7,984 nucleotides of DNA from an uncultured Eubacterium sp. (lineage in GTDB: Bacteria; Bacillota_A; Clostridia; Lachnospirales; Lachnospiraceae), in the NCBI GenBank assembly GCA_948759685.1, contig CAQBGY010000139.1:1-7984 (forward strand), given 5' to 3'. How positions within the stretch are numbered: the stretch's first letter is position 1; each line of letters starts with the position of its first letter. The translations under genes and the position numbers were made by a program. Below, in pieces: positions 1-5,739 of this stretch. Below the pieces are notes generated by a model. It did not search any database and was not told the origin of the DNA. It saw only the letters and a program-made list of their open reading frames with translations.

Positions 1-8
1 GTTGCCAT
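1..8 (-). CDS. Start of a gene running off the left edge (partial)
   Basis: Reading the minus strand, an ATG at 8-6 followed by GCA begins a probable coding region that leaves the window at once, so its product cannot be named. Support comes from a GAGGTG ribosome binding site at 20-15, six bases upstream of the ATG, and from the organised upstream region (dyad, terminator, promoter). Only two codons and two bases are visible. The call rests on the translation-start signal, not on coding content. Confidence 0.45.
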
Positions 9-14
9 TTATTT

Positions 15-20
15 CACCTC
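15..20 (-). promoter_or_regulatory. Ribosome binding site of the left-edge gene
   Basis: The minus strand reads GAGGTG, six bases before the ATG at 8-6. Spacing and match to the 16S rRNA tail are good. It is the main evidence that a gene starts at the left edge. Confidence 0.5.
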
Positions 21-57
21 ATTAATAATTGATAATTTCTTATTATCCTCGATTAAT
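21..57. repeat. Interrupted inverted repeat, possible operator
   Basis: Two nested inverted-repeat pairs share one centre at position 39: ATTAAT (21-26) with ATTAAT (52-57), and GATAAT (31-36) with ATTATC (42-47). The four-base gaps between the arms do not match each other. The element lies between the terminator at 76-107 and the ribosome binding site at 15-20 of the edge gene. That position suits a repressor operator or a 5'-UTR hairpin. The arms are AT-only apart from one G/C pair, so chance is possible. Confidence 0.35.
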
Positions 58-75
58 AGTTCCCATTTCCCATAC

Positions 76-107
76 AAAAAACTCCCCTCTGCCATAGCAA
101 GGGGAGT
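76..107 (-). terminator. Rho-independent terminator (minus strand)
   Basis: The arms ACTCCCCT (81-88) and AGGGGAGT (100-107) form a perfect 8-bp GC-rich stem with an 11-base loop. On the minus strand the stem runs straight into six T residues (81-76, the first base also closing the stem). On the plus strand no T tract follows, so it acts on minus-strand transcripts. It may end the merR/GyrI transcript about 185 bases after the GyrI stop codon. Alternatively it may be an attenuator in the leader of the left-edge gene. Confidence 0.85.
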
Positions 108-169
108 ATAAAAATCCAAAATTATTCTTCTTTTAGTGCCCTATCACTCTTTCCCCCTCTATATAATTA

Positions 170-198
170 ATCTTAACATTTTCCAAAAATGAAGTCAA
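170..198 (-). promoter_or_regulatory. Candidate sigma-A promoter (minus strand)
   Basis: The minus strand carries TTGACT (198-193), a 17-bp spacer, and TAAGAT (175-170), which matches the -10 consensus at four of six positions. Transcription would start near 163. It would reach the terminator at 107-76 after about 60-90 bases, giving either a short RNA or a terminator-bearing leader for the left-edge gene. Strength and use are unproven. Confidence 0.4.
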
Positions 199-291
199 CA
201 AAATCTCCCATAAAATTACAGAATTTCACAAAATATTTTGCCCCTAATCAAAGCCCCAAACTCATGAGAAACCTTTATATTCACCAACACC

Positions 292-927
292 TCACTCACT
301 CTTCCTAATCGGATGTCTAACCACTGTCCTCAACTTAGACACATCGCACCTTCTGGGGTCACTCAAGTATATTTCATGATGAAAACGCTCTTGCGTAATA
401 TCAACTTCGTACCCCTCTTCTTTTGCAAAGCTGTCCATTGACACAATCGTAGCCGGCTCATCATCATACGAACCAATATGCATACACTGTACACACTTTC
501 CTTCATCATAAGTAAAGTATTCAACTTTCGAAAAATCCATTTTCTTTTTTCTTTCAGCCTCTTCCACAGCCCAAGCAAAATCTTCTTTACTTACAAAATC
601 CGGCAGACGTATCATTGAAATCCAATGAAATTCATCTTTTTTCGAATAGACAATTCCCTCCGTATTTTCCTGCCACCACAATCCTTCAAGAGGGGGTACA
701 ACATATTGAAAATATCCCTCAATCTGACGCGTCCCCTTATAACTCATTTTTATCGTAAAAGCAATCGCATATAGCAATCCTATAGCTTTTTTATAATCTC
801 CGTCTTCATCGTTGGGATTCCCTTTTCCTCTCACTGCGATATAGTTCATTTTCGGAATATCAACAATTACCGGTTTCTTTGGTGGTAAATAAAACTCCTT
901 ATATTCCTTTTTGTAATCAAATGCCAT
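292..927 (-). CDS. Stand-alone GyrI-like small-molecule-binding domain protein
   Basis: This 211-residue soluble protein has no signal peptide or membrane segment. It fits the single-domain GyrI-like family (SHV2 fold, related to the effector domain of MerR regulators such as BmrR). The N-terminal stretch with PKMNYIAVRGKGNPND, the central EFHWISMIRLPDFV and the C-terminal VVRHPIRK are typical. That ending parallels the CCPIQKK ending of the MerR protein encoded just upstream, consistent with shared ancestry of the two domains. Family members bind hydrophobic or cationic compounds, and some stand-alone members are reported to hydrolyse cyclopropane-containing toxins. Ligand and activity here are unknown. 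The ATG at 927 has an AGGAGG site (939-934) six bases upstream, and the gene begins 13 bp after the merR stop, so the two are almost certainly cotranscribed. Confidence 0.85.
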   Translation of the reverse strand: MAFDYKKEYKEFYLPPKKPVIVDIPKMNYIAVRGKGNPNDEDGDYKKAIGLLYAIAFTIKMSYKGTRQIEGYFQYVVPPLEGLWWQENTEGIVYSKKDEFHWISMIRLPDFVSKEDFAWAVEEAERKKKMDFSKVEYFTYDEGKCVQCMHIGSYDDEPATIVSMDSFAKEEGYEVDITQERFHHEIYLSDPRRCDVSKLRTVVRHPIRKSE

Positions 928-940
928 TCTCTTCCTCCTG

Positions 941-1756
941 TTACTTTTTCTGTATCGGACAACATACCTCCGTCACAAATTCCTCTGGATTCTTTGTCTC
1001 ATGTGGACTCACATGATAAATACTAAACATTGGTCCACAATATGCATAGCCATTTGCTTCTACCCATGTAGCAAGAGATGCATATACGTCATTAAACTGT
1101 TCATAAGAACCTTTAAAAATAATACTGGCAACAGTAACCTCTGGCTCTATTTTAAATACTACGTTCTCTGTATTTGGATAATTTTCCTTTACAGTAGCCT
1201 GCACTTCTACTTCTACATCTGATTCCTTATATTCTTTGTCATGGAAAATCGCACTTATATAACATGGTTCTGCCAATACAAGATTTAAATGACTCGTCTC
1301 TTGAAATAGAATGTTCCACAACATTCCTTCTTGCTCATAGCGTGGAATAATCTTGCGAACACTAGCTACTTGTCTCTCAGGCAAAGTTTTCAATACAACA
1401 TTATAATTCATATTCTCATCCTTTCTCAGCCGTTCTATGGCTGTTTCCAGAAATCGTAACCGTTGCGCTGTCTGCTCTGAAACTTCAACCAGTTCAGCAT
1501 ATCGAACACGCAAATATTGCTCCAACTCTTCCTTATTGTTATAACACCTTAAAATCTCTCTGATTACAGCAAGGCTAAATCCCATATCTTTCAATGCGTT
1601 GATGCGAGCCATAACCGGAAGTTGCTCTTCATTATAATATCTATATCCGGTAAACTCGTCAATTTTTATTGGTTTTAAAAGATTAATTTCATCATAATGG
1701 CGCAACATTCGGATACTAACTCTGGATAATTTTGAAAAATCTCCTATTTTTAACAT
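941..1756 (-). CDS. MerR-family transcriptional regulator with GyrI-like effector domain
   Basis: This 271-residue cytoplasmic one-component regulator resembles the multidrug-responsive BmrR/BltR type. Residues 1-70 form the MerR winged helix-turn-helix (MLKIGDFSKLSRVSIRMLRHYD, then LLKP, then TGYRYY). About 75-115 is the dimerising helix, and about 117-271 is a GyrI-like ligand-binding domain ending CCPIQKK. MerR proteins bind promoters with over-long spacers and untwist them when ligand is bound. The gene's own promoter has such a spacer (1799-1829), so autoregulation is likely. The ATG at 1756 has a GGAGG site seven bases upstream (1768-1764). It is the first gene of an operon with the downstream GyrI-like gene and is divergent from the alpha/beta hydrolase. 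The inducer cannot be deduced. Confidence 0.93.
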   Translation of the reverse strand: MLKIGDFSKLSRVSIRMLRHYDEINLLKPIKIDEFTGYRYYNEEQLPVMARINALKDMGFSLAVIREILRCYNNKEELEQYLRVRYAELVEVSEQTAQRLRFLETAIERLRKDENMNYNVVLKTLPERQVASVRKIIPRYEQEGMLWNILFQETSHLNLVLAEPCYISAIFHDKEYKESDVEVEVQATVKENYPNTENVVFKIEPEVTVASIIFKGSYEQFNDVYASLATWVEANGYAYCGPMFSIYHVSPHETKNPEEFVTEVCCPIQKK

Positions 1757-1763
1757 CTCGTTA

Positions 1764-1779
1764 CCTCCACAATATTGTG
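1764..1779 (-). promoter_or_regulatory. merR ribosome binding site fused to a 12-bp palindrome
   Basis: The perfect palindrome CACAATATTGTG (1768-1779) lies in the merR 5'-UTR, and its last base on the minus strand begins the GGAGG Shine-Dalgarno sequence (1768-1764). The string ATTGTGG from this site recurs in the promoter spacer (1818-1812), 45 bp away, followed in both places by a similar AGGTA. It could be a second binding site, but a palindrome of this size can also arise by chance. Confidence 0.3.
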
Positions 1780-1798
1780 TTTTCTTGAGCTTATATTT

Positions 1799-1829
1799 AT
1801 TATAATACCTACCACAATGTAAGAGTCAA
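1799..1829 (-). promoter_or_regulatory. merR promoter with 19-bp spacer (MerR-type operator)
   Basis: On the minus strand, TTGACT (1829-1824) and a perfect TATAAT (1804-1799) are separated by exactly 19 bp. That is longer than the 17-bp optimum and is the hallmark of promoters activated by MerR-family regulators. The spacer holds an imperfect inverted repeat, CTTAC and GTAGG separated by six bases, where such a dimer would bind. Transcription would begin near 1792, leaving a UTR of about 36 bases before the merR start at 1756. The same site may influence the divergent hydrolase gene. Confidence 0.75.
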
Positions 1830-1849
1830 TTGTTTTTATAATAATCTTT

Positions 1850-1879
1850 TTGAATACATAAATGTATGTGTCATATATT
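1850..1879 (+). promoter_or_regulatory. Candidate promoter of the alpha/beta hydrolase gene
   Basis: TTGAAT (1850-1855) and TATATT (1874-1879) are separated by 18 bp, which would start transcription near 1886, just before the ribosome binding site at 1898. If used, the ATG at 1862 cannot be the start codon. A second -10-like TATAAT at 1837-1842 has no good -35 and sits closer to the merR operator. The call is weak because the region is very AT-rich. Confidence 0.3.
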
Positions 1880-1897
1880 TTAATAATGAAGAAACAT

Positions 1898-1901
1898 GGA
1901 G
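1898..1901 (+). promoter_or_regulatory. Ribosome binding site deciding the hydrolase start
   Basis: GGAG lies eight bases before the ATG at 1910. The in-frame ATGs at 1862 and 1886 have no purine-rich site upstream. The downstream start is therefore preferred over the longest reading frame. Confidence 0.6.
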
Positions 1902-1909
1902 AAAACTAT

Positions 1910-2905
1910 ATGAAACGTTGTGTTCCATTAGAACCAGCAGCCGAAGAAGTCTGCAATCAAAATTCCATTCCACCATTCATCTTTCAATTACCGCCTGATG
2001 AGGGAAGAATGGTCTTAGAAAAGGCTCAAGATACTCCTGTCTACAAATATCCTGCTAATATATGCAAAACAAAAGCTGAAACTACTTGGGGACGAATTCC
2101 ACTCTATTTCGTTACTCCTCAAACTTGTAAGCCTATTCAAAATGTAATATTTTATATTCACGGTGCGGGCTGGGTATTTGGCAGTTTTCACACTCACGAA
2201 AAACTTGTCAGAGAAATTGCCGCAAGAACCAATTCCCTTGTTGTATTTCCTGAATACACTCGTTCACCAGAAGCAAAATACCCTGTTGCCATAGAGAAAT
2301 GCTATTTTATCCTGTCACACATTTGGGAGCTTATAAGCGGACAATATACACTTACCAACTGCAAATTAAACACCAGTCGTATCATCCACAACACATTGAC
2401 TGTTGCCGGCGACAGCGTCGGCGGAAATATGGCAATTGCCATGTGTCTCATGTCAGAAATGCGCTGTGGTCCTGAAATTCAGAAACTACTTTTATACTAT
2501 CCTGTGACAAATGCTTGTTTTGACACTCCATCATATAGAGAGTTTGCTACTAATTATTATCTTTACCGTGCAGGAATGCAATGGTTTTGGAATCAGTATA
2601 CCACCAATCCTACTGATAGAAACGAAATTACTGCCTCTCCACTGCGTACAGATACAGAATGTCTAAAGAATTTCCCTGAAACCATGATTATTAATGGTCA
2701 GGCAGATGTTTTACGCAGTGAGGGCGAAGCCTTTGGTGAGAAACTCCGCTGTGCAGGAGTGGATGTTACTGCCATACGTGTACAGGGCATCATTCATGAT
2801 TTTGTTATGTTGAATGCTCTGGACCAGACGAATGCCTGCCGCACCGCCATGGATGCTTCCACCGAATGGATTAATCGAAAGAATCAAATTACAGATAACA
2901 AATAG
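1910..2905 (+). CDS. Alpha/beta hydrolase, hormone-sensitive-lipase-like esterase
   Basis: This soluble 331-residue protein probably hydrolyses carboxyl esters in the cytoplasm. Residues are numbered from the ATG at 1910. The oxyanion-hole motif is HGAGW (84-88), a variant of the family's HGGGW. The nucleophile is Ser169 in GDSVGG, the acid is probably Asp266 in GQADVLRSEG, and the base is His296 in GIIHDF. Spacing and length match the HSL (family IV) esterases, and the first 80 residues would form the cap region. No signal peptide or membrane segment is seen. A reading frame open from 1862 would add 16 residues but lacks a ribosome binding site. The gene is alone on its strand, divergent from merR and convergent with the kinase gene. 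MerR control and an ester-type xenobiotic substrate are inferences; general esterase activity is the safer call. Confidence 0.9.
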   Translation: MKRCVPLEPAAEEVCNQNSIPPFIFQLPPDEGRMVLEKAQDTPVYKYPANICKTKAETTWGRIPLYFVTPQTCKPIQNVIFYIHGAGWVFGSFHTHEKLVREIAARTNSLVVFPEYTRSPEAKYPVAIEKCYFILSHIWELISGQYTLTNCKLNTSRIIHNTLTVAGDSVGGNMAIAMCLMSEMRCGPEIQKLLLYYPVTNACFDTPSYREFATNYYLYRAGMQWFWNQYTTNPTDRNEITASPLRTDTECLKNFPETMIINGQADVLRSEGEAFGEKLRCAGVDVTAIRVQGIIHDFVMLNALDQTNACRTAMDASTEWINRKNQITDNK

Positions 2906-2921
2906 TTTTAAAAACAATATA

Positions 2922-2971
2922 AAAAAGAATGTGGAAAATATTGATTAAACAATTACTTCCACATTCTTTTT
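2922..2971. terminator. Bidirectional intrinsic terminator between convergent genes
   Basis: The arms AAAAAGAATGTGGAA (2922-2936) and TTCCACATTCTTTTT (2957-2971) are perfect 15-base complements with a 20-base loop. The A and U runs at the stem base supply a T tract in either direction. It can therefore end the hydrolase transcript (plus strand, stop at 2903-2905) and the kinase operon transcript (minus strand). The stem overlaps the kinase TAA stop codon (2972-2970). Inside the loop, ATTG (2940-2943) and CAAT (2950-2953) could form a small extra hairpin. Confidence 0.85.
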
Positions 2972-4217
2972 ACACTTCTCTTATTACCACCGTCACACAC
3001 ATCATTTCATGGTCTATATCTGCAAATATATCCCCATCCATCTTATGCATAAGCTGTCTACAGATATAAAGTCCCAATCCGCTTCCACTCTTGTTTCCGG
3101 CATTGGAACCACGCCAGAAACTTTCAAAAACATGTGGCAATTCTGTTTTAGGCAAAGTACATCCGCTATTTCTTACCGTTATCAGGCGGCAGTCTTCTTC
3201 CTTTGTAAACGAAATTTCAATGCTATATCCATCTCCATACTTTATCGCATTTTCTATCACATTCTGTAAAACTTCCACCAAACGATCCAAATCCCCTTTG
3301 AGAATACAGTTGGAATATTCTCCTATCATAAACCCGGTTTTAACTAATTCCAGCTTTCCACAATAATAATCCGATATTTTTTCCACAGCCTGTGAAAGAT
3401 AAAACTCACCGATAGCAACCTCTAGATTCAGGAACTCCTCACTAGATGCTTTAATAATCTCATTCACAAAATTCTCAATTTCAACTGCTTTTGTATGAAT
3501 ATTGTCAAAAATCTCAGTCTGCCTTTCTTTATCCTTATACAGTCCTTTCGACAATGCTTTTGCATAAAGTTTTATTGCTGAAAGAGGTGTTTTAATATCA
3601 TGAGAGATAGACAAGACTAAAGTTTTCTTTTCCTTCTGCAGACTTAATTCCTTTTGTTTCTGCTGTTCTATATTCTCACGTAATAAATCTACTCCCCATG
3701 CAAATTTACTAAAGAACTTACTTTTGCCTTCTTTCACCGGAACCGTCAGATTCCCTCTGGCAAGTTCATAAGGAACTTCTTTCAGTTCGTCAAAAGGTTT
3801 TAATACTTTTTGCCGGATAAAAAGCATAATTGCTATCACCATAACTGCCATGACAACAAGAAAGAAATTCATGATTCCAATAATTCCATATTCCCAATGA
3901 TTGTCCTGCAGACTATATTCAATTCTATAAAACTCTCCATTAATTTTTCTAATAAGATAATCGCTGTCTGTTTCAAAAAAGGATTTATCATCTTTACTTC
4001 CCATAACATCAACTGCTGTAATCGTGCTATATTGAGATAAATCAATTTTTGAATATCCCTCTCTTTCAATCTGATTCACAACCCTTTGTGCTTCCACTCT
4101 ATATTGTTTTCCGCTACTATTATTACTGTCAAAAGAATATATGTACAAATTACAAAACGTAAAAATTGCAATCAATGTAACAACTACAGCAATCAATATT
4201 CTATTATAACTTTTCAT
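2970..4217 (-). CDS. Membrane sensor histidine kinase
   Basis: This 415-residue kinase is the sensor half of a two-component system. Transmembrane helices lie near residues 7-27 and 110-135 and enclose an external sensor domain of about 80 residues. A HAMP-like linker (about 138-190), a dimerisation/phosphoacceptor domain with His206 in SISHDIKTP, and an ATPase domain (about 305-415) follow. The ATPase domain has an N box around Asn323 (ENAIKYGDG), an F box (HVFESFWRG) and a GSGLG lid (378-382). The DxGxG box is replaced by NSG (350-352), with Asn in place of the usual Asp. The ATG at 4217 has a GGAG site that abuts the regulator's TAA stop (4229-4227), so the pair is translationally close, 9 bp apart. 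The external domain is larger than in BceS-type kinases, so it may sense a ligand directly, perhaps with the transporter. The signal is unknown. Confidence 0.93.
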   Translation of the reverse strand: MKSYNRILIAVVVTLIAIFTFCNLYIYSFDSNNSSGKQYRVEAQRVVNQIEREGYSKIDLSQYSTITAVDVMGSKDDKSFFETDSDYLIRKINGEFYRIEYSLQDNHWEYGIIGIMNFFLVVMAVMVIAIMLFIRQKVLKPFDELKEVPYELARGNLTVPVKEGKSKFFSKFAWGVDLLRENIEQQKQKELSLQKEKKTLVLSISHDIKTPLSAIKLYAKALSKGLYKDKERQTEIFDNIHTKAVEIENFVNEIIKASSEEFLNLEVAIGEFYLSQAVEKISDYYCGKLELVKTGFMIGEYSNCILKGDLDRLVEVLQNVIENAIKYGDGYSIEISFTKEEDCRLITVRNSGCTLPKTELPHVFESFWRGSNAGNKSGSGLGLYICRQLMHKMDGDIFADIDHEMMCVTVVIREV

Positions 4218-4226
4218 AGATGCTCC

Positions 4227-4889
4227 TTATTCAAACATATATCCAACACCCCATATGGTTGAAATTCTTTTTGGCTTTTTCGGATCATCTTCTATCTTCC
4301 GGCGAAGCCATTTGATATGAACCGTCAAAGTCTGTGGTTCAGAATCACTATCGAATCCCCATATCTGATTAAATATATATTCTTTATTTAGTACCTTTCC
4401 TCGATTCTCCATCAACAGCAATAACAAATCATATTCTTTTGCTGTCATTTCCAGCAAAGCACCGTTTTTCTTTACTGTTCTGTTTACCTTATTTAACAGC
4501 AGATTTCCATCTGCAACTTCATCAAGAGAATACCTGCGCTTAAAAATGCCATCAATTTTTGCCAGCATAATATCAATATCATATGGTTTTTCAATATAAT
4601 CATCCGCACCCAAAATCAATCCGTTCAGTTTATCGTCTTTTTCTGTTTTTGCACTGACAATCAGAATTGGTGTGTTGCTCTGCTCGCGGATTTTTGAACA
4701 TACTGCAAAACCATCCATTCCCGGCAGCATAATATCAAGCAAGACAAGCCTTGCGCCATATTTATTATACAGCGACAAGGCCTTTTCTCCGTTTTCTGCT
4801 ACGCTGACAATGTAATTTTCTGCTCTAAGAAAATCACTAAGCAATGTAGAAAGTTCTTTATTATCTTCAACGATTAGAATATCTATCAA
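4227..4889 (-). CDS. OmpR/PhoB-family response regulator
   Basis: This 220-residue protein is the partner of the kinase encoded 9 bp downstream. The receiver domain (1-115) has the acidic pair Glu8/Asp9, phosphoacceptor Asp52 in LLDIMLPGMDG, Ser79 and Lys101 in EKPYD. All switch residues are present, so it should be phosphorylatable. A linker leads to a winged-helix DNA-binding domain (about 123-220) ending VHIKWLRRKIEDD and WGVGYMFE. The start is TTG at 4889, chosen because GGAGG (4901-4897) lies seven bases upstream and MIDILIVED is a normal receiver N-terminus. It most likely controls the transporter operon, whose promoter lies outside the window. The ATPase gene ends 19 bp upstream. Confidence 0.95.
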   Translation of the reverse strand: MIDILIVEDNKELSTLLSDFLRAENYIVSVAENGEKALSLYNKYGARLVLLDIMLPGMDGFAVCSKIREQSNTPILIVSAKTEKDDKLNGLILGADDYIEKPYDIDIMLAKIDGIFKRRYSLDEVADGNLLLNKVNRTVKKNGALLEMTAKEYDLLLLLMENRGKVLNKEYIFNQIWGFDSDSEPQTLTVHIKWLRRKIEDDPKKPKRISTIWGVGYMFE

Positions 4890-4896
4890 ATCTTTT

Positions 4897-4901
4897 CCTC
4901 C
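4897..4901 (-). promoter_or_regulatory. Ribosome binding site fixing a TTG start codon
   Basis: A perfect GGAGG on the minus strand lies seven bases before the TTG at 4889-4887. This strong site, together with the conserved receiver N-terminus, supports TTG as the real start of the response regulator. Confidence 0.8.
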
Positions 4902-4908
4902 CCAATCT

Positions 4909-5676
4909 TTACCAGCCCATTTCCATAAGCCAATTGTTCAATGAGCGTTCTCTTTCACGAAGTTGAACAGAAGAAGTGTACTTACCTAAATTGTACTCTC
5001 CGGCAATATTTCCGTCAACAATATACATGACTCTTGTACATTTTGCAGCTACCTTAACGTCGTGGGTAACAAGCATGATAGTTGTACCTTCATTATTAAT
5101 TTTCGCTAATTCTTCCATAACTTCCTCAGAAGATGTGCGGTTCAATGCCCCTGTAGGCTCATCAGCAAATATTACTTTTGGACGATTCATCATACTTCTG
5201 CAAATACACGCACGCTGAAGCTGTCCTCCCGAAACCTCATTGATATCATTATCAGCAATTTCAATAATTCCCAGTTTTCTCATCAAATCCTGCCCACGTT
5301 GTACCGTTTCCTTACGATTCTCCTTGATTTTATCCGACTGACAGGCAGGAAGAATAATATTATCCAACACCGTAAGATTTTTCAACATATACATCTGCTG
5401 AAATATAAATCCCATTTCTTCTAAACGCAGTCCTGCCAGTTCCTTTGCACTTAATTCCGAAATACGTTTCCCACAGAACTCAACTTCTCCCGCTGTAATA
5501 TCATCCATTCCTGAAACAGCATACAAAAGTGTTGATTTTCCTGAGCCGGATGGTCCCATGACAGCAATCATCTCTCCCTCTTTCACATTAAAATTTACAT
5601 TCTTTAATACGTTATTCTGATGCTTGTTTATGATATATGTTTTACATAGGTCCTTGACCTCTAAAATATTTTCCAT
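4909..5676 (-). CDS. ABC transporter ATP-binding protein (MacB/LolD/BceA type)
   Basis: This 255-residue cytoplasmic ATPase should power the FtsX-type permease encoded upstream. Visible motifs, in order, are Walker A GPSGSGKST (41-49), Q-loop around Gln93 (FIFQQMYML), signature SGGQLQRA (149-156), Walker B VIFADEP (168-174) followed by TGALN, and the switch His205 in LVTHD. Everything needed for ATP hydrolysis is present. Length and motif details place it with the mechanotransmission-type (type VII) exporters that include MacB, LolD and BceA. The 20-odd residues after about 230 are an ordinary C-terminal extension. The ATG at 5676 has GGAG eight bases upstream (5688-5685). It lies 63 bp after the permease stop and 19 bp before the response regulator start, consistent with one operon. 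Confidence 0.95.
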   Translation of the reverse strand: MENILEVKDLCKTYIINKHQNNVLKNVNFNVKEGEMIAVMGPSGSGKSTLLYAVSGMDDITAGEVEFCGKRISELSAKELAGLRLEEMGFIFQQMYMLKNLTVLDNIILPACQSDKIKENRKETVQRGQDLMRKLGIIEIADNDINEVSGGQLQRACICRSMMNRPKVIFADEPTGALNRTSSEEVMEELAKINNEGTTIMLVTHDVKVAAKCTRVMYIVDGNIAGEYNLGKYTSSVQLRERERSLNNWLMEMGW

Positions 5677-5706
5677 TTAATTCTCTCCTCTAATTAATCT
5701 GTAATG

Positions 5707-5725
5707 CTCCGCTCTTCATTCGGAG
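5707..5725 (-). other. Small hairpin in the permease-ATPase gap
   Basis: CTCCG (5707-5711) and CGGAG (5721-5725) can form a 5-bp stem with a nine-base loop in the 63-bp gap. No T tract follows on either strand, so it is not a terminator. It may affect mRNA stability or processing between the two genes, or it may be chance. Confidence 0.2.
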
Positions 5726-5739
5726 GTATAGTTTCTTCT

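Noticed and set aside
2..30. Plus-strand promoter-like pair TTGCCA and ATAATT with a 17-bp spacer.
   Set aside because: The -10 is poor, and no plus-strand gene or plus-strand terminator follows before the opposing merR operon.
9..95. Short minus-strand reading frame of 28 codons from ATG at 95, ending in TAA directly before the ATG of the edge gene.
   Set aside because: The frame can be stretched back to a TTG at 119, but neither start has a ribosome binding site. Its first codons form the strong terminator hairpin, and the length is not unusual by chance. The tight TAA-ATG junction keeps it worth a glance if relatives conserve it.
229..240. Perfect palindrome CAAAATATTTTG downstream of the GyrI-like gene.
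   Set aside because: It is nearly all A and T in an AT-rich spacer, has no T tract and has no promoter context, so chance is the best explanation.
1001..1222. Plus-strand reading frame of 73 codons inside merR.
   Set aside because: It is opposite a clearly coding gene, has low-complexity hydrophobic content and no ribosome binding site. It is a shadow frame.
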